From NCBI RefSeq assembly GCF_014805685.1, contig NC_060890.1, forward strand, positions 14,913,500 to 14,977,499: DNA of 64,000 bases, read 5' to 3'. How positions within the stretch are numbered: the first letter of the stretch is position 1; each line of letters begins with the position of its first letter. Source of the stretch: Silurus meridionalis. Lineage: Eukaryota > Chordata > Actinopteri > Siluriformes > Siluridae. This document shows, piece by piece, positions 26,401-58,756 of this stretch. Below the pieces are notes generated by a model. That model was not told the origin of the DNA. It worked only from the letters and a program-made list of their open reading frames with translations, and did no database searches. The translations under genes were made by a program, and so were the position numbers.

Positions 26401-29400
26401 AGTTTACAATGTTTACGCTTTGTCTGGAATTAGCCAGAAGAAAGAATAGAACTAGTAGAGCTAAATTATACTTAATACAGTTTTTCAGCATGCCTTCAAA
26501 GTATTCTATAGCACACAAATTTTCCCTAGTGTACATTAAACTTTTCACTTTTGCCATTTTAGACCCTGCATGTGAACTTGGTTCATGTGCACTTTTAATG
26601 CAGTATTGTTGTTGCTCTGAAACTGTGGCCCTTTCTGAACTTCTAGACTGATGAGTGAATCTTTTGTACAATTAAATGGGTCTTCCTAATGCCTATATGG
26701 ACACCTACTCTATATTAACCAGAATAATGTTGGAAAGACAATTGAAATTATTGTTAATGTCTCAAAGCACAGATCTTAGTATCTATTGCAGTTGAGGAAA
26801 ATTTTTCATTTGAGTTCTTTGTCCCTTTTCTTACTGCCTAAGGATTTTATCAAGGCTGGGAAGTAGGTTAGATTTGTGGAGCGTGACCAGATCAGAATAG
26901 TTTCTGAACCCCCACAGCATTTCTGGTGAAGGTATCGTTAAGTGTAGCAGTGAGGGGGCATTCTGAAGACGAAGATGAAACATACAGCTGTTGGGTTGGG
27001 TGAAAAAGGACACTGCTATATTTTTTGTACACTATAGGACAAATAGAGACATTAGAAGGTCTCTTAGTGTGTTTACTGATGTGCACAGTTCACAGTGTGT
27101 TTACTTCCTGGAGACAACTGTATAGTGCATGTGGAGTAAATTGGTATTGGGATTTGATTAGAGGGAATTACAGGGTGTTTGATGTTGCAGTTGTAATTGC
27201 CCTATTTATTTTTTATCATGAAACAAACAATAGCTCATAGGCACAAATATAATAGAAGTGTACTTGAGATTTTATAAACTGAAATATACTGTAGGAAAGG
27301 TAATATAACTGCTCTCAGTTATTTTGAAATGTATTTTTCATGCATTTGTATATTTGTTTGGCAAGGAAGCATCTTGGTTTATTAGTTATTTACTCACTGT
27401 ATTTGCTGTCAGTGAATCTCTTAATGATGTGCTATGCCTTTTCCTCAGCCTCTCAATTGAGCAATAATCAAAGACAGTCTAATAGTAGCCAACCAAGATG
27501 AATGTGACACCACCTGGTCTTTGTAAACATAAATGAAAAGTGTATGGTCATTAAAAAAGAAAAAGAGACTAAACAAATAGAGCGGCACTAATAAAGCCAA
27601 CAGAATTCATGTCTCTTATTTCCATTAGCCCCACTGAAATATATTAACCTGTTGTGAGAGAAAACAAGCATTAATGGAATTATCTCTGCCCAAACTTTAG
27701 AATGTTATAAATGTAGTATGTTTCCTTATTAACAACTTGTGGAATAAAATATTATAACATTTAAAGCAGGAAGTTGAAATTTAATGTTTAAGTGTAATTT
27801 TGTACCCATAGAAACGATTTGTCTAAAACAGATGTTGAAGCACACCTATCTTAGGTGGGGCATAAGTTGTGTTGCTGTCTTACAGTTTCCGGATTTGAAC
27901 TTGAACTCTGGTGATGTTTTGGATATGCTCTCTTAATATCTGTGTTGGTTTCCTCTGAATTCTCTGTTTTTCCCCACAATGCCACTAAGTATATGTATAC
28001 ATTAAGTATATAAAACACTAGGTGTCTATACCAACATGTCCCTATACTGTAGCTATAAGCATGTATATGTTTAGGAACAATAGAATAGTGGTGATCCCCC
28101 TCCCACCTCCCCCCTTTTCACAGTGATGTTTTGCTGTTGACTTTTTTTGTAATAAATATTGTTTTTAATGCATAATAAAATTAGAATAAGTTGTTGTTTG
28201 TTATTATTATAATCGGGCCAGTTTTAAATGCCATTGTTACAGACAAATGTGCAAAATATATTTTATTATATTACATACAGATACAGATATTGCATAAATG
28301 TACACAAGATCTGGACAGCCAAAAATAACTAAAAGTGGGTTCACTGTGACACTATGTGTAAGTGTTACATTTATATAAATAAATATAATTTTGTTTAATG
28401 CTGCACTCTGAATATTTCTATATTCAGTTTGAAATAGACAGCCGGAGACCCAGAAGAGATGGGAGTATGGGAGGCATGAACTTGTTATTATCAAGGGCAC
28501 TGACACCTTGCCTGTAATAACTATGGATAATGTCTGGAATAGCCTCGAATGGCCAGCCGGATTGTGACTTTGAAATAATTCCCTTTGGGAGATTTTTCTC
28601 TAAGGCCCCAAAATTGAATGTCCTGTAAAAACCTTTTTTTTCCATTACACACATGTATGTAATAAGACATTGCTCAGTTTTTTACTTTATCATTCTATTA
28701 TAAGGCAAAAACTGGGTGCTGGAAGTAGCATGTGAATATGGATTGTCACATATTATATTTAGCAAACTCGTTTGAAAATCTTTTATACTTAGGCCATTTG
28801 AAGGAATAATTTTATATGGTAGACTTTATTCCAGACTTGGTGGGTGGTTCAGATTCTTCTTAATTACAGAGACATTTGTTTCCAAGTGCTTACTGGCAAA
28901 CCTCTAAGTGTGTCCTTACTCTTTCTTTGGACTGGTTGCATGACAACCTGGGGTTTGTTAATTTGCTGCCATGTTATGAGCCATGGCTGACTGCTGGGGC
29001 TGTCACCTTGGAAGGACAAACAGAGAGAGAGTAAACAGTTGCAAGATTTATTCAGGCAGCCCTAGACAGTTAATGTCTTAATAATCTTTACTAGAGAGTC
29101 TCATATTGAGTATAGTATGAGAAACTTCTCATAATAAATGTTAATTTTATAAGAGGAGTGACATAGCATATGACTAACCACATACAGGATTATAAGTCGC
29201 TCCAGAAATAAGGGCATCTGTCACATGCACAAGTGTACACAAGTGTAATTGAAATGTACTATTTTGACATTTATTTACCATTTTTTCCATGTCATTTGTT
29301 AAATGTTGTACAGTGTTTATTTTACACAAAAAATGTTTTGAGTCCAGTGACTCTTGTTCCAGTGCTATCTTGTTCCAAAATGAGCAATGTTACATGTTTT

Positions 29401-30854
29401 TTGGAAGTTAGTAGAATCAATCATATTTTAATTTTCAATGTTTGGAAGATTGTGGCCAGCAAAGTGTACCAAAGCTATTACATGATCCATATACTGTAAA
29501 TAAGTCATCTGAAGCTGAAGCTAATCTTCTAACTGTGAATCGCTCAGAACAGATATTCACATTCCATAACTGGAGCACCTTGCTTTTAATTTTATTATTT
29601 ACTAAACATGACAAGTTGTGCCTTTTTGTGTGTTTGCTTTTTGAAAATCTTCAAGAATTATTTAGACTTATGAGGTCTGATGAATACAGATAGTTTTCCA
29701 AAAGAAAATACAGTTTAAAAAATGCAGTAGTTCAGAAATGAGGCCTTGGTGCTTTGTCTGATGGAAAGCTTATTGGTTTATTTGTTCCACTCCTTTCTGT
29801 TCTTGTGAATTGGTCCTTTGTCTTAGGCACCCAGAAGTGAAGATATATTGCCAATATGTGGCATGAAACCACACCAGGGCACTGTTGATACATGGTGATA
29901 GTGGCCACTGCAAACAGATTTTAAATTTCATTCTAAATGTGAACAAGAGGAGTGTTGTTTCATGGTGTGGCTGCAGACAATGATTTTAATGTTTTGTTAG
30001 TTTCGTCTTTCTGTGGAAAAAAATTCTCAAAAATATTTCATGGGTTTAATATTGCTTTATCTCTATCTACAACACAAAAACAATAACTAATTATTAATGA
30101 CTAACCACCTGGCTACAATCAATGAATAGTCAACAAAGTAGGAATGGGCAAATTCAGTAACAAGGAAATGTTCCACTTGACAATTTTCAAAATTCTTGGT
30201 TTGGATTAAAAAGGATAAACATGTATCTCTCTAACTGTAATGTGTTTTTATGTTTTTTTCAGCCTTAAAAAAATCCATCTCCTTTTGAGTTTTAAAGAGA
30301 GTGTGGTAATGGAAAAAAATATGTCTGTTTGTCTCTCTAATGCTTAAACTACACAAAACACAAAGTCAGACACTACGCAAGTAATTTTCCTGTATTTCAG
30401 CATTGGGGCATCAAAAAGCATTAAATCAGTGGTGACTTTAAAGCCAAATGGCAGAAAGCCACATGAAATCCACAAGCCAAGTGTTGACTGTCAAGGCTCA
30501 CAGAGCAAAGCACAAAGCATGAACAACACCAGAGCACCTCTCACCTGGGCCTGTCATCTGATTCTGTGCTAACCACAAGCCAATTACTGTTGCTTTTGAC
30601 TAACATTTTGCTATAATCACTTCAATGTTTCATTTTCTGCAGCTTACTAAAGTGAAGACATACAGGGATTATAGTGTATGCAAAAGTATTACGCTGTATA
30701 GAATGGCAATAATATACTGTATGTCTTGCACTTAAAATAAATATAGGTTTATATAATACATAGAATTTAGTTTAAACTATGCCATGCATACATTTTTTAA
30801 AATAATTTAAACATTTGTATTATTTAGCTTTTTATGCTTACTGTATATTTTGTG
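23454..30854. other. Intergenic, no gene seen
   Basis: Long AT-rich stretch with A/T runs. All frames here are short and compositionally noncoding. It contains a SINE-like fragment near 27870 (listed). No tRNA, rRNA or exon was recognised. Confidence 0.55.
27866..27985 (+). repeat. Degenerate SINE-like interspersed repeat fragment
   Basis: Phrases in order: 'CTTACAGTTTCCGGATTTGA', then 'GATATGCTCTCTTAATATCT', then 'GTTGGTTTCCTCTGAATTCT', then 'TTTCCCCACAATGCC' in slightly altered form. This is the order seen in a very common fish repeat that reads '...cagggttcgat... tgcatgttctccc... gggtttcctccgg'. Diverged copy, family from memory. Confidence 0.5.
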
Positions 30855-30943
30855 TGAATTTGTGCCTTGTCTTATGTATGCTGCTGGAACAGTTTAATTT
30901 TCCCTGGAATCAATAAAATGTTATTTTATCCTATCTTATCTTA
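30855..30943 (+). mobile_element. LINE 3' tail (L2/Rex1-like)
   Basis: Contains 'AATTTTCCCTGGAATCAATA' followed by AAATG and a TTATC/CTTATC short tandem tail. This resembles the 'aatttcccttcgggatcaataaag(tatct)n' 3' end of fish LINEs. Only the tail is present, as expected of 5'-truncated insertion. Confidence 0.6.
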
Positions 30944-32778
30944 ATTGTATGACCAAGTGATCCTATAATCTTAAAGCTATACACCTACACTGGTGTCTGC
31001 TTGTAGAGAAACTTCTGTTTAACATTCTTTCTGAGCTTAACATGAAGGCAGCTATTACAATATATATTATTAGCAACAACTTCAGTGAACAGTACAATCT
31101 TAAAAAGTCAATTTCATTTTGGAGTATTTGATTTGTCCATTGTTTGCATTAATAACATTGTGTACTTGATCTAAAACAGACCTCAGAAGTGTCTACAAAC
31201 GCAGATCCATATTAGATAAAATCCATCAGCATGTTGTCTGTAAACCTGCTTCAATAGAAGGTATAAATCAAAGGATAGAAGGATATAACAATATAACAAT
31301 GGTATTTATGTTTAAAGAGTGGCTTACAAATTGTACATGTGTGTTTTTAAACAGTCAAGATCTAAGTTTCTTTTTTGTTTAATAATTTTTTTATTTTTTT
31401 ATTTTTTTACAAATTTTCACTTTTTCAATGTGGTTTTAGAATTTTGCACTCCACTGTGTTTGTGACACAAACCTCAAATCTCATCTCTCTTAACCAAAAT
31501 TATGTTTTGGTTAAAAGAAAAAACTTTTAAAAAAGTATTTTTAAAAACTTTATTTGTTTCCTATTTAATAAGGGAATCGTGGGGTTAATGACTTCCTGAG
31601 TAATTAGTTGTTGCTAAAACTTTGTGGATGCTTTCCTTTCTTGCGCTTCCTTTATCCACCTTGTCTTAACTCAAAGCCCTTGGCTGAAGGTGACCAGCAT
31701 CAAAGACTAGTGTTGACATCTGAGCTAATGGATTCCAAGAGACAACGTGAATAGAATAATGCTGCCCTTTAAGTATCTTTAGTTTATGTGTGTGAGTACA
31801 TAACAGTACCCTTTGCATGTGTATTACAATTTAGTAGTATTTAATATTGGCAGCAACAGTTGTATGACTGATAAAAAAATAAAACATTTTATTTGTATAT
31901 AGCTTTCAATGTAGATCTTGGAAAGGGATCATAATCAATATTAAAGTCTTATAATTATGTTATTGCTCTTATTAGATGACATGAAGTAGTGGAAAGTTCT
32001 AGTAGGGGCAACAATGAACAAACTACTTAAATAGATATGCATATTTGTGTAGATTATTAATCTTTTAGCATTTCATAGTTTTATTATCTTCACTGCAAAT
32101 GAATCTCATGGACAACATCCCTCTTGACTTTTAAATGCAGATAATTTGTCTCCTTTGCCACCTGTGGTTTGATATATTGCAGGTAACTTTGTTCTATGGC
32201 CAGTTGCCTGCCTTCTGGAGGCTTTTAAAGCCAAGTACTAAATCACTTATCAACTCACAAACAATGTATTTTTTTGCAAAAGGGAGCACAAGGCTACATT
32301 TTATGGCCCTAAACCTTGCTTTGATTATTTTTCCCTTGCTTTTCTGCCTTCAATAAATTTCTACTGCTTCAAGTGAAAATTTATGAGAGAAAAATAATTA
32401 CTATGCAGTAAATAAAGCCATTACTGAAATGTGATTATGAGTACATTTTTGATATTGTGCTATCATTCATAAGGAACAACAAAGCAAGACTTAAAGTTTC
32501 TTAATGTTTAGCTGTTTAGATTCTCATATGCTCACTCCATGAAAAGAAGGCTCCTTTTCAGGAGATAACAAAAGCCTCACTGCATAATTACCCCAGCATA
32601 GGTCACCTTGGGCTTTGGAGGAACACGCTAAGGTGGAGACATTAGACATAATAAGGTCCAGAAGCGAAGGACAATTTGGGTAACATTCCCTACACTTATG
32701 GATTGATTTTAATAAGTTATTTATTAAACATTTAATAACCTGTAGCTTTCACAAACAAAAGGCTTTTAGTCTGGTCAA

Positions 32779-32781
<3 letters not shown>
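30944..32781. other. Intergenic, no gene seen
   Basis: AT-rich with T runs near 31370-31410. A 73-codon frame at 32135 has no recognisable content. Confidence 0.55.

Positions 32782-32850
<69 letters not shown>
32782..32850. repeat. (AT)n microsatellite
   Basis: About 34 uninterrupted AT dinucleotides, directly abutting the left end of the repeat at 32851-33413. Confidence 0.97.
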
Positions 32851-32853
<3 letters not shown>

Positions 32854-33413
32854 TAACGCAAATAAATTTTTATCGCACATATTTTATTAATGCACGATTA
32901 ATGCAGCACGAATATCTGTTTGACCATTTTTATTACAAATATAAATAAATAAATATATGAGGCAAAATTAAAACCTTCAACGCAACACACATTTATTCAC
33001 AACGTTCTTTCTTAACAGAAATATTAAAAAATTATCTTTACAATTTTAAATCACTAAACATTTGTTTTATTGATTTGCCAAGTCTCAAATTAAGCACCAA
33101 AATCCTCATGATGCACACATCCAGCAATGAAAACCATCTGTGTGGAAAAATAGCAAAAGTTGGGTTTGGTGTCCTGTTGATTTAAGTAATTTAAAACACC
33201 ATAATTACTTTAAAACATTTACAAGAATATTTTGCCTTAATGCTCCATGTTGAGTATAGTTTCACTAATAATAAACATACATTTGCATAAAGCATCCATA
33301 TTTGTCCATGCCCATGTTGATTAGAGTATTAAAAACTTGAAAAGTATTAAATGAAGGTACCTTCAGAACAGGTAAAAATCTAAGATGCGATTAAATATCA
33401 ATTGACAGCCCTA
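32851..33413. mobile_element. Non-coding interspersed repeat (probable nonautonomous DNA transposon) between two AT arrays
   Basis: The left end reads CATTAACGCAAATAAATTTT then TTATCGCACA and 'GCACGATTAATGCAGCACG'. The right end reads GATGCGATTAAATATCAATT then GACAGCCCTA. TTAACGC/ATTAATGC/GCGATTAA motifs at both ends and the GACAGCCCTA terminus recall an abundant, still poorly classified, vertebrate repeat that sits in AT microsatellites. The internal segment 'ATATTTGTCCATGCCCATGT' (33298-33317) also fits that repeat. It has no coding capacity. The superfamily is not assigned. Confidence 0.6.
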
Positions 33414-33416
33414 ATA

Positions 33417-33481
<65 letters not shown>

Positions 33482-33490
33482 ATATATATT
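33414..33490. repeat. (AT)n microsatellite with interruptions
   Basis: AT dinucleotides with two ATTAT phase slips, abutting the right end of the repeat at 32851-33413. Confidence 0.96.
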
Positions 33491-33736
33491 CTTCACAAAA
33501 ATTACTAAAACATTTAGAGGAGAACTTATCTTGGACATTGATACTGGTCAACACTTTCATATTGTTTCTTATATAATAAGGTACATAATAAGGACGTAGA
33601 AGAACTATATTTTAATCACAATCCCTAAAGTATAAGGTGGTACTAAATGCAGAAGGTAGCATTCAGACAAGTCTTTCAGTAACCTCTTTTAAAAAAAGCC
33701 GCAAATTACATGGGATCTATTGATAGGCTTTTGTGA

Positions 33737-33742
33737 TTTATT
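33737..33742 (-). promoter_or_regulatory. Candidate polyadenylation signal of grin2c
   Basis: AATAAA on the minus strand, about 465 bases downstream of the grin2c stop. A longer 3' UTR is equally possible, because vertebrate grin2 transcripts often have long 3' UTRs and other AATAAA words lie further left. Confidence 0.25.
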
Positions 33743-33816
33743 AAAGCATTGTAGGTACTTGATAATACTGATAATAGAATACCATTTGATTCACCCTGCA
33801 ATGTGGAGAGAGCAAA

Positions 33817-33891
<75 letters not shown>

Positions 33892-34206
33892 AAAAATATT
33901 TTTGACTGTCTTGAGGTTTATAAAATTAAGTGTTACAGCTGATTACATGGATCAACACCAACTCGATTTTCAAAATAAAAGAAAAAGGACACATTACTAT
34001 AGATAGTATAATCTATTTATATACCACATTAATTCTTAAAAAAAAAAGTCTTGTACAATCATTGTATTATTGCACTTTGTTAAACAGAAGAAAGCCCGAA
34101 ATGTATAGGTCTGCTTCTTTTTTGGCAGAAGTCAATGGTAGTTTTCAAACTGGTTCTTGGAATTCAGTTTCAGCTGTGTGGAAAATAAATTATTAAGTTT
34201 GAAGGG
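33743..34206 (-). other. grin2c: Probable grin2c 3' UTR
   Basis: Sequence following the stop codon on the minus strand up to the first candidate AATAAA. It holds a pyrimidine (CU)n tract. The true 3' end is not determined. Confidence 0.35.
33823..33889. repeat. (GA)n microsatellite in the probable grin2c 3' UTR
   Basis: About 33 GA dinucleotides on the plus strand, so (CU)n in the grin2c transcript if the 3' UTR extends this far. Such tracts are potential sites for pyrimidine-tract-binding proteins. Confidence 0.95.
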
Positions 34207-53611
<19,405 letters not shown>

Positions 53612-56600
53612 TTCAGGCACCTACAGCCTACAAAAACAAAGAAAGCAGAGAAATAAATACATGCAACAAAATACAAGCTAAAATAATTCAATTCCTAAGA
53701 TTTTTCCTGTACACTCTTTGCATGTGTCCAGTACAAAGTATATTGAGTACACGCTGTGTATTTGTATACAATGTGTGTTTGGTCCTGACTATACCACTGC
53801 TTTGCTCTCAGCATGTTGGTTGTGTGTGTATCTAAGTAATTCTGACACACAACAGGTAGTTTTGCAATATAAAGAAGAAATACACTGAGCGCGCTGTCAG
53901 GAGGTCACAGCAAACTGTGCTCTGTTAACACTTCCCAGTGTCCACTATTTGACTCGACTAACACACTGAAGGTGCCAGTCTGTGTTGCAGTCACTTAAAG
54001 AGAGAAGCACAACATAAAACAGCTTTTATTGTGTGCGTGTGTGTGAAATTCTGTAATATGCTATAGACTTTTATCTTTTCCCAAAAAAATATTAGGACAC
54101 TGTAATGGCCTTAATGATAAAATGACCAGACAGAGACTCAATATACTTAATATATTATATATAATACTGCATAATATTATGGTATTATTTTTGATAGGTT
54201 GCTTATAAAACTAACAATTTAATAACTAATATTATGGCAGGCCATAAATTTGAAATATAACATTTTAAATGAGAGATCTGCTTATACAATAGATAACCTA
54301 TAATATTAGTGTTCAATACAATGTGTGAACATTTCAATCTGCATGCTGCATTGACCTAGGGACATTTGTGAAAACAAATAAATGTATTGCTTTTTTGTGT
54401 TTAAATGAAATTTGTTTGTGTCTGAAAATGGTAATGAGAGTCTACCAGTACTGGATAGACTCCAAAACAGTGACAGGTGTGCTGCTAATGGTGTTGTTTG
54501 AAGATTCTTATAAATCACTAATCATTGTCATTGTTAGATTATTTTACCACAGACACCCTGACACTCTGCTTTTCTCCTTCATATATTATCTGATAACAAT
54601 ATATGGTCCCCAGGGTACATGCAAGCATGTAAGCACATATCCTTGAGGATAGATATCCTCATTTCAGCATTTAGGACATCCAATATTTCAAAAGATTGCA
54701 CAAAGGATAAACAGGATTATGTTTGATGCATGATGTGATAAATACTAGAAATATATATGAAAAACCTTACCAGTGCTCAGGAGATCTGGATAAACTTATA
54801 GCTTCATTTCTACAATCAGTATGGGTCCAAATTATGTGATGTCATGAGTGATCTTACTATGGTATCACTTTTCTTAGGAGCAGTGTTACTACTGCTACAT
54901 TAAACCATCCATTAAAAACTAATTTCAACAAGTATAAGCTGTCATGAAGCTTACATTTGTGATATGGTTGTAATTTTTTCTTTTTTTTTCTTTGTGTTAA
55001 TACTGCAATCAAGACTGCCATTGTCAAGTCCAAGATAGATCAAGGCTAGCTGAGATCGGGTTAGGATTGATTCTTAATGGAATTGAGACCAAGTCAAGAT
55101 CAAGAGCAAATAAGTGTCAAAACCTGAGAAAGAAAACCATCAAATAGTTGTGAGGCCAAATCTTTAATTTACTAAGTTGCCATTATCTTTGCATTAGTGC
55201 TTCATTGATTTGAGTTTTTAAAATGAAGCAATACCTTCTCAAATTGTGTGCATGTAAAAAGAATAGACAACAAAAACATTATTTTTATAAACTCAGACCA
55301 GTCCTATATTTAGAAAAATTAATCCCAGAGACTGTGATCACTATAAGTCAAAGTACAAATTCCAATATATTTGAAATCTATAAAGAATAGAGCCCATAGC
55401 CTCTTCTAGACCTGGCATTAACATCATTCTGGGTGACTGGATAACAAGTACGTACAAGTGTGAACTGTGTCAATTGTGATCAGTTAACTCAAACCAAATT
55501 CAGAGGTGTTCTGGCACATATATGTCTATAATCACATTTATAGTGTGAATACAAAGGTGCCTTAATGTGTCCTAGACAGCAATGAAAGACAGCCTTTCCC
55601 AAACAGAAATGATGTATGAAATCAATCTGATCACAAGTGGTCAGTGGATACATATTCATAATCAATTCATAATTTCTAGTGCTGTGATTGTAATATCGTG
55701 TTTTTAAAACAGTTTTTAGAAATAAATAAATGTTGCAATTTTCCTATTAAACTTTTCAATCACATCATCATCATCAATTGAGAAAATTATAAAAGAGCCT
55801 AATTTCACAAACATTTATTACACTTGCAAAAACAGTTGGACATTTTTATACATGGTAATATTGCTATAAATAAATATTTCCTAAAGGGTTTATGCATGTC
55901 ACATAAAGTGCATAATTAAATTATTACAATTAATTAGCATTATTAAACATTGCACACATGATCCATACAAAGCAACATAGTACATAATATCTACAGAGCT
56001 CCATATCCCTAGCGTACGAATGAACTATTACTGTGGTATAGAGTATTCAGCTAATACACCTTATTTACTGTAGCAGATACAAAGTACAGTGATATTAAAG
56101 CTATATTTAGAACTGCATTCCTGCCCCACACCACATATAAACTTAAATTTAAGCTTAACATTATATCCCTGCATTTAAAATATCAGTTTTTGAGGCGTTC
56201 ATACCACCAGATTGGGCCATGGCTGATGCTAACTCATTAATTACAAATGACCAAACTGGCCATTATGCACTGTGTGTCCCACAACATGTTGGCCCTGTCT
56301 TTTAGAGCTTTGATCAGGTTCCAAAAAAAAAAGGAACTGATTCACACACACAGCACAAAGCTGTGTGCATTACAGAAAGCTGCTGCTTTTTTCAAGTATG
56401 AAGCCAAACAGCATTACAGCATAATGAGATGAACCTGATTTAGAAGCGTAAAGGTTATTCCCATCAATCCATGCCAGCATTTTACATGTGCGACCATACA
56501 CCCATTTAAGCAATCAGAGCAGCTACAACACTCATCTAAATTACAGTGATTGATAAATATCTGTTGCTAATCTGTAGTTCACTCAATAGAATGTTTAGAC

Positions 56601-58138
56601 TCAATGATAAAAAAACAACTCCTTGTTTAATTGGAGATCATAAGAAGTATCCAGTTCGGATGCAACAGATGGCTAGGCAGATAGGATGACATAGTGTCCA
56701 TCTAAATGAGGCTCAAAGCAAATCAGTGCTTGCCAAGAGGAATCCTAGGTAGGGTATTTATACACCCTCATTTTCATTAAATTATCACATTTTCGTTGGT
56801 ATACTGATTGAGGAAACATGAATCCTTACTTACGTTGGGGGCAATGCAAAATATTCTACTATATGTATAATTTTTGCATAAGAAAGAACACAAAAGCACA
56901 GGGATTGTTAAATAAATAATATATAAAGTTAGGAGATTTTAATAACGTTCAAAGCATCATGACTTATTCCTATCTAACTACAAAAATTGACTTTCCCAAT
57001 CAATAGACAAAAAGAAACTGGCAGAAAAAACCATGCCCATGATTTTGCTTTGTAAACCGAAATGAGTTTAAAGCCATGCTGAGCTAATATACAGTATGCG
57101 TCACATATAATAGAATTCATTGTTTCATTTATCTAGCTGTTCGCTTTTTCTAGGAAATAAGGAGGATGATTAGATTTTTTTTTCCAGTCCCACTTTTATG
57201 GTTTATTCTTATGCATATCCTCCCAGCAGTATACTCTCAGAACAATGTACTAAACTGACACCTTCAATGTATATCGTTTGTGCCTTTAATATCTGTATTT
57301 AAAATGAAAATGTGGATATAACATACCTAAAGAAATTATTTAAAGTATGTTAATGGGTTGTAAATAGTTTATTAAGTCAAGTCTAAAAGATACAGTACAT
57401 GAACATTTCTATGTAAAAGTATCAGAAATGTATTTGCCCTTAGTTGTTTTGATTGCTATAGCTATTTGCTTTTTTAATGTCTCAACTTCATCCTGTCATT
57501 TGTCTTTACCAACATGTTCACCTGCATTTTGTCACTGATACTTTTCTGAAGTTGTTTTAACTTGTTTTATTTAAATGCTTCTATTACTCAAATGAATGTC
57601 TTGCCCGGGGTCTTGGTGCTTTTCTGGGCATATACTTTGCCTATCTCTGTTTTTGAATAATGATTATTCTTTTTTTTACATTGGCTGCAGGGGTTTTGAC
57701 TCTTATATCAAACCATGACTATGACTTTTGGATTTGGTCATAATGAATAACATGCACCTGTGTCTTGCCTCATCACACAGTGTCTTACAGAAAATTACAT
57801 ACCAAAGGTATAAAAGATAATGCATGAGATATCCCAGGAACATAAAAAAATTGAGTTTAGTAAACTATTTTTCTGAGCCACCGAATGTATAACTATATTC
57901 TTATTCTAAAAAATATTTGTATGTATATCAGTACAAGAGACTAACATTGATAACACCACAAAAAATATTATTTATTAATCATATGATTATTATTCAGCCT
58001 GCACCTTTGAATTTTTAGATAATTCAAATTAATTATTTTAGATTATTCTAGTTCTAGTGTTGTTGGGAAGTAATTCTGCCAATTAAACAAGACTAAAAAA
58101 ATGATTTAGGCAAAAATATATAGACATTATAAGAATTT

Positions 58139-58235
58139 AGAATCAGCTTTACAGGCAAAGTATGCCTGTGCATACAAGGAATTTGTTTCCGGTTTATAAA
58201 CTTATAGTACATTTATTGTCATTATATTTACATTC
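58139..58235 (+). mobile_element. LINE-like 3' end fragment
   Basis: Reads AGAATCAGCTTTACAGGCAA, then GTATGCCTGTGCATACAAGG, then AATTTGTTTCCGGTTT. This parallels the 'agaatcagctttattggccaagtatgt..acacaaggaatttgtctcggt' phrase common in fish LINE 3' ends and LTR-like repeats. The class is uncertain. Confidence 0.5.
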
Positions 58236-58696
58236 AAGAACTGATTTGTTTATTCTTTTTTTTTCAGGTAGAGTATTATTTTTTGCAGTAAGTAGCACTG
58301 ACTTTAAAATGAGTAAAAGATGTGGTGATTTGTTACTCAATGTACCATTTGTTTATTAATTTGTTTATTTTTCTGCACAGTTTCCCAGAGTAAATCAGTG
58401 AAACACCTGCAGCCCTCCTTTGATGGCAGCAATAGCATATAAGCTGTGAATGGTGTTAATATATTCACATTGCAGCATGTTGGATGTGCTGGAGATCTTC
58501 TCATGTCCATCATTTGAACTCCTCTGATCCTTTTTCAAACACTTAAATGTGTTTGATCACAGGTCCTCATCAAAATGAGCATCAGAGCTAGACCATTTGT
58601 TCCCTTAATGAAACCATCCTAGAATAATAATTAAAAAAACATGAAACAAGTTCTTTTGCCCCTCATGTCTGGTATTAGTGGGGCAGTAGAATGCAA

Positions 58697-58756
58697 TAAA
58701 TAAATAAATTAATAAAATAATTAATTAATTAAACAAACAAACAAAAAAACCTACAT
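58697..58756. repeat. AT-rich tetranucleotide repeat
   Basis: AATA, ATTA and AACA units in succession, ending in an A run. Confidence 0.85.

Noticed and set aside
33402..34006. Frames rich in Tyr-Ile or Arg-Glu repeats
   Set aside because: Translations of the AT and GA microsatellites.
53618..53620. Upstream in-frame GTG as grin2c start
   Set aside because: Vertebrate nuclear genes start at ATG in nearly all cases; ATG at 53611-53609 has a good context and begins a signal peptide.
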